Below, piece after piece: positions 19,181 to 28,100 of a DNA stretch of 64,000 bases (its first letter is position 1; every line of letters starts with the position of its first letter). A program made the position numbers and the translations under genes. The notes under the pieces are model-generated. The model saw only the letters and a program-made list of their open reading frames with translations. It was not told where the DNA came from and did not search any database. Source of the DNA: an uncultured Flavobacteriales bacterium. Lineage in GTDB: Bacteria; Bacteroidota; Bacteroidia; Flavobacteriales; Crocinitomicaceae. The stretch covers positions 496,001 to 560,000 of the forward strand of contig CAMLRS010000001.1 in NCBI GenBank assembly GCA_946482515.1, in the 5' to 3' direction.

Positions 19181-22100
19181 ATTGTATTGCCTTTATACTA
19201 GAGCTAAAAGAAAAGCAGATATTTCTTAAGACAGAAGGCGGCGAATTGGAAGTTTCATCGTTCGGTGATGATCTTACAGAAGATGTTATTGCCCGGTTGA
19301 GGGAGCATAAACAAGAATTGATTGCATTTCTCCTGGAGAATCAGGAAACCACCACCTACCAGCCTTTGCCCATTTCCGAACCGGGAACAAGCTATGCTTT
19401 ATCACCTTCCCAGGAACGGTTATATGTGTTGTATGAGCTCGATCCCGAAGGTACATCCTACAACATGCCATTCAGCCTCAAGCTCCATGGCCGGATGGAC
19501 AAGCAACGGATCGTTCAGAGCTTTACGGAGCTGATCACCCGTCATGAGATCCTGCGCACTGTATTCCGCGTCGAAGGTTCTTCACCCCGCCAGCTCGTCC
19601 TGCCGGCGGTTGGTGTTACACTGGAAGAAAGCCGTGTTTCAGGGTCAGCCTTGTCATCGGAATACCAATCATTTGTGCGACCGTTCGATCTGAGTAAAGG
19701 TCCTTTGTTCCGCCTGCGATATGTAGAAACAGATGACTGCGGTGATTACCTGTTCATGGACTTCCACCACATCATCACCGACGGTTTTTCACAAGGATTG
19801 CTGGAACAAGAGTTCCGAAAATTATACCAGGGAACAGCCCTTGCACCGGTTCGTTACCAATACCGTGATTACTCCGAGTGGCTGCGCAGCAGCGCCCAGC
19901 AGCAGGAACGTCAGTTGCAGGGAGCCTACTGGTCGGAAGTCTTTAAGGGAACGCTTCCCGTTTTGGAGCTTCCAACCGATCATCATCGTCCACTCTTCCG
20001 CGGTTCATCCGGTGGATGTCACAGCATTCGGATAGACCGGACTGTTGCCGATCATTTGCGCGCGGCCAGCGAAGCAGAAGGCGGCACCCTATTCATGGGG
20101 CTTTTGTCGGTTACAACCTTGTGGCTATCGGGCCTGAGCAATCAGGACGATATCATCATCGGAAGCCCGGTCGCCTGCCGCCGTCATTCGGACCTTCAGG
20201 AGATTCCCGGGCTATTCGTCAATACCCTGTGTTTCCGCCTGGCGACCGATCGCAAAGGATCCTTCCGAACGATGCTTTCGTCTGTCAAAGATGTAGCATT
20301 AGGGGCATTTGAGCACCAGGAATACGGCTTCGAAGAACTGGTCACAAGCCTCGATATCCCACGTGATATGGGCCGCAACCCGCTGTTTGATGTCATGCTG
20401 GTGTTCCAGAACCAGGAAATGCTCTCCGACAACAATCCTTTGTATCAGCTCGATGATTCTGTAGCATCGGAAGCCTCTCCGAAGTTCGATCTATTGGTGG
20501 ATGTCCGGGAAGACACAGCCGGTCTTGTCGTAGACTTAACCTACAACAAAGACCTCTTCGAACCAGCTACCATTGCCGGGTTCTGTGCGTATTTTGAAAC
20601 CATCCTTGGCCGGATAACCAAAGGCGAAGACTCTATAAAAAAACTACAATCCCTTCCAGCCAAAGAAGTGGCCCTTCAGCTCGATGAGCTGAGCGGGAGC
20701 GATGCCGAAGGCTACAACCAGGAGCTCTTCACCGGGCTGTTCTCTCGAACAGTTGCGAAAAAAGGTTCTGAAATAGCAGTGTATTCCGGCTCAGAAACAG
20801 CTACCTATGAACAGCTCTGGCAGGAATCCGAAAAAGTAAGCGCTTACCTGCGTACAGTCCGCTCCATCGAGCCCGGCGATCGGGTTGGTGTGCTGGTTCC
20901 TCGCGGGATCACTATGCTGGTGAGCATGCTGGGGATTTTGAAATCCGGGGGATGCTATGTTCCAATAGATCCCGAATATCCCCGGGAACGCATAGACTAC
21001 CTGCTCTCCGACAGCGACTGCCGATGCGTGATCGACCAGCAGGAATGGTCAAAAATTAGTGCATGGGAAGGAACAGCAGCTTCACCAGTAGAACTATCAG
21101 GTTCCGATCTGGCATACATTATCTACACTTCAGGCTCTACCGGCCTTCCAAAAGGTGTGATGATCACCCATGCCAACCTGTCTGCATTCCTGTGGTGGAG
21201 CAATAAAGAGTTTGCGGCGTCAGATTACACCATTGTTTTTGCCGGAACATCGATCTGTTTTGACCTGTCGGTGTTTGAGTTGTTTTACCCGTTGACCGTT
21301 GGTAAGCCCATCCGTATTCTGGAAAACGGTCTTGCGATAGGAGAACATTTGCCACTTCATGATCGTGTGCTGGTAAATACCGTTCCAAGCGTGCTGGGCG
21401 CTTTGCTGGCAGCTTCGACAGATCTGAGCAGCGTGAGCGTGCTGAACCTTGCCGGTGAACCGATACCCAAAGAATACACCACAAAGCTGGATTACAGCCG
21501 CATGGAGGTCCGCAACCTGTACGGACCATCAGAAGATACAACCTACAGCACCATGCACCGCATCGAAAAAAGCGGTGATGTGGAGCTGATCGGCCGGACA
21601 TTGCCGGGAACACGGGCTTACGTGTTGTCCGAAAACGGGGAACTCGTGTATAGAGGATCGGCCGGAGAGCTCTGCCTGAGTGGACTGGGCCTCTCGGCAG
21701 GTTACCTGAACCGTGAAGCCTTGACTGCAGAGAAGTTTACAACCCATCCCTTCAATCCCGGCGAGCGGATCTACCGCACAGGAGACCTGGTCCGCTGGAC
21801 CAAAACCGGAGAGCTGGAATACCTCGGCCGAATCGACAACCAGGTGAAAATCCGTGGCTACCGCATCGAACTGGGAGAAATAGAAACTGCGCTCCGCAAC
21901 TTGCCGGGTGTTCTGGCAGGTGTTGTTCTGGCACAGGAAACAGCACCGGGAAACCGGGAGCTGGTCGCTTATGTAGTCACAGAATCCGGAACCAACACCG
22001 AAGCGTTCAAGCGCGAGCTGCGCGAACATCTGCCAGGGTACATGGTGCCGGAACACTACGTGGAAATCCAGGAATTACCACTTACCGCTAACGGCAAGAT

Positions 22101-25100
22101 CGACCGAAAAGCACTGCCGGCATTTACACCGGGAGATACCACACAAGCCTATACCGGACCACGGAATGAAACAGAAGAAAAACTGGTTGCTATCTGGCAG
22201 GAATTGCTTGCGATTGACAATGTTGGCATCCACAATGATTTCTTCCGTTCCGGAGGACACAGTCTTAGAATTACCGGGTTGATCAATTTAATGCAACGGG
22301 ATTTCGGTGTTGTCATTCCGTTCAAAGAGCTATTTGCCAGCACAACGATCGCTACACAGGCTGAGTGCATTCAACGACATGTACAGAACCGGACTGTTGC
22401 AATTGAACAAGCCGAAGAGAAACCGCTTTACCCATTATCAGCTGCTCAGAAAAGGCTCTACATCCTGCAGGAATTTGATCCGCAGAGCACAGCCTATAAC
22501 ATGCCGGCCATTAATTACCTGGGAACCGAGGTCGATGCCGAACGAATAGAAGCCATCATCCATGAGCTGATTGTCCGCCATGAAGCATTGCGAACGTCTT
22601 TTGTAAAAGTTGAAGGAGAAGTTTACCAGAAAATCAACGATTCCGTTCCTTTCCGACTTGAACGACATACCTGTACTTACGATGAATTTACCGATTATCT
22701 GAACACCTTTCTCCGTCCGTTCTCATTGGACGAGTCTTCACTGATGCGCTCTGCATTGGTCGAGATCACCGGCAAAGGATTTGTTTGGGTAACAGATATC
22801 CATCACATTGGTGCCGATGGCACATCCCTGCAATCACTCATAGGAGATTTCATCCAATTATACCAGGGCAGAAAACCCGAGCAGTTACAGCTGCGCTACC
22901 GGGATTTTTCCGAGTGGCAAAATGCAATTATCCAGGGCGGACAGCTGGAATACCAGCGGCAGTATTGGGAAAAAGTGTTTTCCGGCCACCTGCCTGTGCT
23001 TGAATTGCCGAATTACAAGCCACGACCGGCTGCCTTTACGTTTGAAGGGGAGAACCTCAAATTCACGGTTGACCGGTCTACCACCAAACGGATCAAAGAA
23101 TACGGTGACCGCAACGGCGGGACATTTCAGATGACGCTTCTGACAGCACTTAAAGTGTTGCTGTACAAATACACGGGGCAGAATGACCTCATCATCGGTT
23201 GTGGAATTGCCGGAAGACAGCACCCGGATTTACTGCCTATTGTCGGGATGTTTGTAAATACGCTGGCGATCCGGAATCAATTCGACGGGTCCATGAGCGG
23301 CAAGGTGTTTTACAACCAGGTAAAACAATCGTGTGTGGAGGCTTACCACCACCAGGACTGGCCGTTTGAAGAGCTCATAGATACCCTCCGGATCGAGCGG
23401 GATCCGTCAAGAAACCCCCTGTTCGATATCTGTCTGGTGGTACAGAACTTTTCCCGTACGACAGAAGATACTTCGGCATTCATCAACGGACAGCCACCCT
23501 TTGGATGCGATCAGGACAGTCTGAAAAAACTGGTTCACAAGAAAACGGCCAAATTTGATCAGACGTGGTTTGTGGAAGAAGTTCAGGGCCAGCTTGAAAT
23601 CGTTGTCGAATATTACGCCGCCATTTTTAGCCCGTCGACCATAACACAATTGGTGGCCCATTTTGAACGTGTAATTCATCAATTGCTGGACAATGACGAG
23701 CAATTACTGGATGATTTTTCGCTGACAAATGAACAGGAAGAAACCCGGATTCTTCAGCAGTATTCGCAAGGCTCGAACGACGCCGGGGAGGTTTCCGGAA
23801 AGACGGTGCACCAATCGTTCAGCAAAACAGCAGTCGAATACCCGGATAACATTGCCTTGAACAACGGCTTTCAACAGCTCACCTATACGGATCTGGAACA
23901 AAGCTCCAATCAGCTGGCCAACCTCATTATCGACCATACCGGCAATGCATCCGGGAAACGCATTGGTGTGCTGATGTCACGGGGAATTGACTGTGTTACC
24001 TCCATTTTGGCCGTGTTGAAGTCCGGTGCCGGATTCCTGCCGCTCGATCCGTCATTACCCGAAGAACGATTGCTCTACATGATCGGCAGTGCGGAAATGG
24101 ACATCCTGCTGACCGAACGCAAATACATGGGCCTGGCGAGCAGGTTACAGTGGCGAAAAGCCGGGATTGGTCATTTGGTTTGTGTAGACAGCAACGACCT
24201 TTACAGCGAGCATGGCGGGATCAGGAATGAGCTGATGAACCGCGATCTGTGGGAATACGTCGGGAGCAACGCCTCAGACCTGATTACGGCGGGCGGATGG
24301 CTCAGCAGCTTTACCGGCGCTGCGATCAGTGAGCAGGAGATGAACGAATACAGCGATAACGCTTACCTGAAGGTGAAAGATTCGCTTCACGCCGGCATGA
24401 AAGTACTGGAAATCGGCTGTTCTTCCGGACTGACGATGTTCAAAATAGCGCCTCACGTGGGAAGTTACTACGGTACCGATCTCTCTTCCAGCATTCTTAA
24501 AATCACGGAAAAAGAAGCGGTCGCGCGCGGGCATTCGCACATACAGCTCAAACAATTGGCTGCACATGAAATTCACCTGCTGGACGAGCGCGATTTCGAC
24601 CTGGTGATCATCAACAGCGTGATCCAGTGTTTCGAAGATCATAACTACCTGATCGATGTTTTAAAGAAATGTATTCACCTGATGAAACCCCAAGGACAAC
24701 TCTTTGTGGGAGACATTATGGATGAAGGCAAGCGGGATCAGATGATAGCCGCGATGGAAGAATTTGCCCGGTCAAATCCCGAAGAAAATTACCAGACAAA
24801 AGTAGATTTCTCCTCCGAGCTGTTTGTCGCCCGGGAATTCTTTACCGATCTGATCGCTTTGCAAATCGGTATCGCGGGCTGTGATTTCAGCGAAAAGATT
24901 TTCACCGTCCACAACGAACTGACGGATTTCAGGTATGACGCACTTCTTCGCATAAACAAAGAAGCGTTGCCGGTAAACGTACAACGCAACCGCTACCAGT
25001 ACGATCTGAATACGATCCGCAAGTGCAGCACGTCACTTCCTCCCGAATCTGCCGATAGCCAATCGTTGTGCTATACCATTTTCACATCTGGATCAACGGG

Positions 25101-28100
25101 CGTTCCAAAAGGAGTTGATGTGGAACACGCCGGCTTGCTGAACCTGTGTAACTGGAGCTCGCGGCAATTTGGTATAACAGCCGTTTCTGTCGCCACGCAA
25201 TATGCCAGCTTCTCGTTTGATGCATTTGTCTGGGAAGTATTTCCCCCATTATTAAGTGGCGCGGAATTACTGATCGTACCCGATGCCGTGCGCCTCGACA
25301 TGGAGCGACTGACGACATTTTTACAGGATCATGGCGTGACGAATGCCTTCCTGCCGACGCCAGTGTACGAAGAAATTGCCACTACCGAACATTTTTCCAA
25401 ACTGGATAACGTTATTGTTCAGGTAGGTGGTGACCGTTTAAAAACCGCACCAGGCCGCGCAGGAACACTCTTTAATTGTTACGGTCCGGCAGAAAATACC
25501 GTTGTTGCAACCGCCGGACAGGTGCTTCCGGATGAACAAAAACTGCCTTCCATCGGAAAGCCTATTGACGGTGTGAATGTGTACATCCTGAGCGATAAAC
25601 TACAGCTCCTTCCGGTTGGAGCCGTGGGTGAAATCTGCGTAACCGGTGCCGGCCTGGCCAGAGGTTATTTGAATAACCCTGATTTAACGGCAGAGAAGTT
25701 TGTTCCGAATCCATTCAAAAATGGGGACCGCATGTACCGCACCGGAGATATCGGCCGGTGGAACGATGATGGGTCGATCGAATTTCTGGGCAGGAAAGAT
25801 GACCAGGTAAAAATTCGTGGATTCAGAATCGAGCTGGGTGAAATCGAAAACACCCTTCTTCAACTGGCCAACATCGTTCAGGCAGTTGTTTTACCGGTAG
25901 ATGAAGCCACCAATGAGCGCGCTTTGTATGCCTACTATTCCGAGAATTCACCAATCAGCGTCTCGGAAATACAGGCATTCCTGTCCAACTATTTGCCGGA
26001 ATACATGATCCCGGCGCATTTTATCCGACTGGAAAAATTCCCGCTTACTTCCAATGGAAAGATTGACAAGAAGAAATTGCTTTCACTAGGTATTTCCGGA
26101 GTTGCGAAGACGGAAAACCAGATAGCTCCCGTTACAGCCACCGAACAGAAGCTTGCCGGGATCTGGAGCGAAATTCTTGGAACACCGGAACATGCGCTGG
26201 GAATTGAAGACAATTTCTTTGCGATCGGCGGACACAGCCTCAAAGCAACGCGATTATCCAGCCATATTCACCGATCTTTTGGCGTCCGACTGGAACTGAA
26301 GGATCTTTTCCTGAATGTCACGATCAGGGAACAGGCCGAAATGATAGACCAGGCATCCCAGCAGGATTTCAAAGAAATCATACCTGTTCCGGTATCGGAA
26401 GATTATACGCTTTCGGCTTCCCAGTTCAGATTGTGGACCTTGTGCAATGTCGAAAACACTAACAGGGCTTACAATGTTCCGGTGACGCATTTACTGGAAG
26501 GGCCGTTGGTGGAAAGTGCACTCGAAAACGCCTTCAGGTTCCTGATCCAGCGCCACGAAATTTTACGAACGGTTTTCCGTACCGATACTTCAGGTAATCC
26601 GCGCCAATATGTCCTGCCTGACAGCAATGGCTTTACACTTGAATTGGAAGACGTTTCTGCACAAACCGATCAGGATCGTTTTGTCCGGGATCAGGTGGCT
26701 GAGCTTTCCGTTAAGGCGTTCGATCTTCAGCAGTTTCCGCTGTTGCGTGCGAACCTTTTCAAGCTGGATGCAAACCGCCATGTCCTGTTTTTTTCCATGC
26801 ACCACATCATTTGCGATGGCTGGTCTTCGGAAGTAATGGTCCGGGAGCTGTTATCCGCCTATGAAGCATTCTCGCAGAATAAGCCCTACCAATTACAACC
26901 ACTTCGGATTCAATACAAAGATTTCGCGGCCTGGCAAAATGGGCTGCTGAACAGCGAGCAGCTAAGCTCTTTAAAGCAATTCTGGCTGAGTCAGTTTACA
27001 GGTGAATTACCTGTCCTGGAGCTCCCTGTCGAGAAAAAACGGCCAGCTGCCATGACCTACAACGGCGCAAGAATTTCCACGTATCTTTCTGAAGAGCTGC
27101 TAACGCATGTAAGCCGCATGAGCCAGGAAGAAGGCGCGAGCTCATTTATGACTTTGCTGGCATCACTGAATGCATTGCTTTACAGGTACTCCGGACAAAC
27201 GGATCTCATTGTTGGAAGCCCTATTGCCGGCAGAAATCACAGTGATCTGGAAAATCAGGTAGGGTTTTATGTCAATACGCTGGCGTTAAGAACCCAGTTT
27301 AAGACGGAAAGCTCCTTCCGCGAGCTGCTTCAGCAAGTGAAAACAACAACACTTTCGGCCTTTGCTCACCAGGATTATCCGTTCGATTACCTCATCAATG
27401 ATCTGAACCTGAGAAGAGACCGAAGCCGGAACCCGCTTTTTGATATCATGTTCGTTTATCAAAACCTGGAGCTTTCAGACGGATTCGACTTACGGAAGGG
27501 AAAATCAGGAATCACCGTTGGTCCTTATCAGGAAGAAGAACAGGTGCTCTCCAAACTGGACCTCACCCTCTTGCTCGTTCAGGAACAGGAACGCTTGAAA
27601 GTAACTGCCGAATACAATACCGATGTGTTCAGCCAGGATCAGATCAACCGTTTCCTGCAGCACTTCGAATGCCTGCTGCAACAATGCCTCACATCGCCCG
27701 ATACACCGGTGGCGTTATTGGACTATTTACCGGAAGAAGAAAAGAATCAGCTGCGCAACCAGAAAGGAAAAACACTTCCGATCCCCGAAACGACCTTTAT
27801 CGAGCTGTTTGAGGAACAGGCTGCCCGCTTCGGGGCTAATCCGGCCGTTCAGGATCAATTCCGCTCGTTAAGCTATGCCGAGCTGAATGAGAAAGCGAAC
27901 AAATTCGCCCACTTCCTGCATGAACACCACCATGTTAAGCACGGTGATTTTGTGGTGTTGCTGCTCAAAGATCGTATTGATTTACTGACAGCCCTGGTAG
28001 GCACGCTCAAATTGGGTTGCGCCTATATTCCACTCGATGTCAATTATCCACAGGAACGCATCGCGCATATCGTTTCCGACAGCAAAGCGCAGGTAATTGT

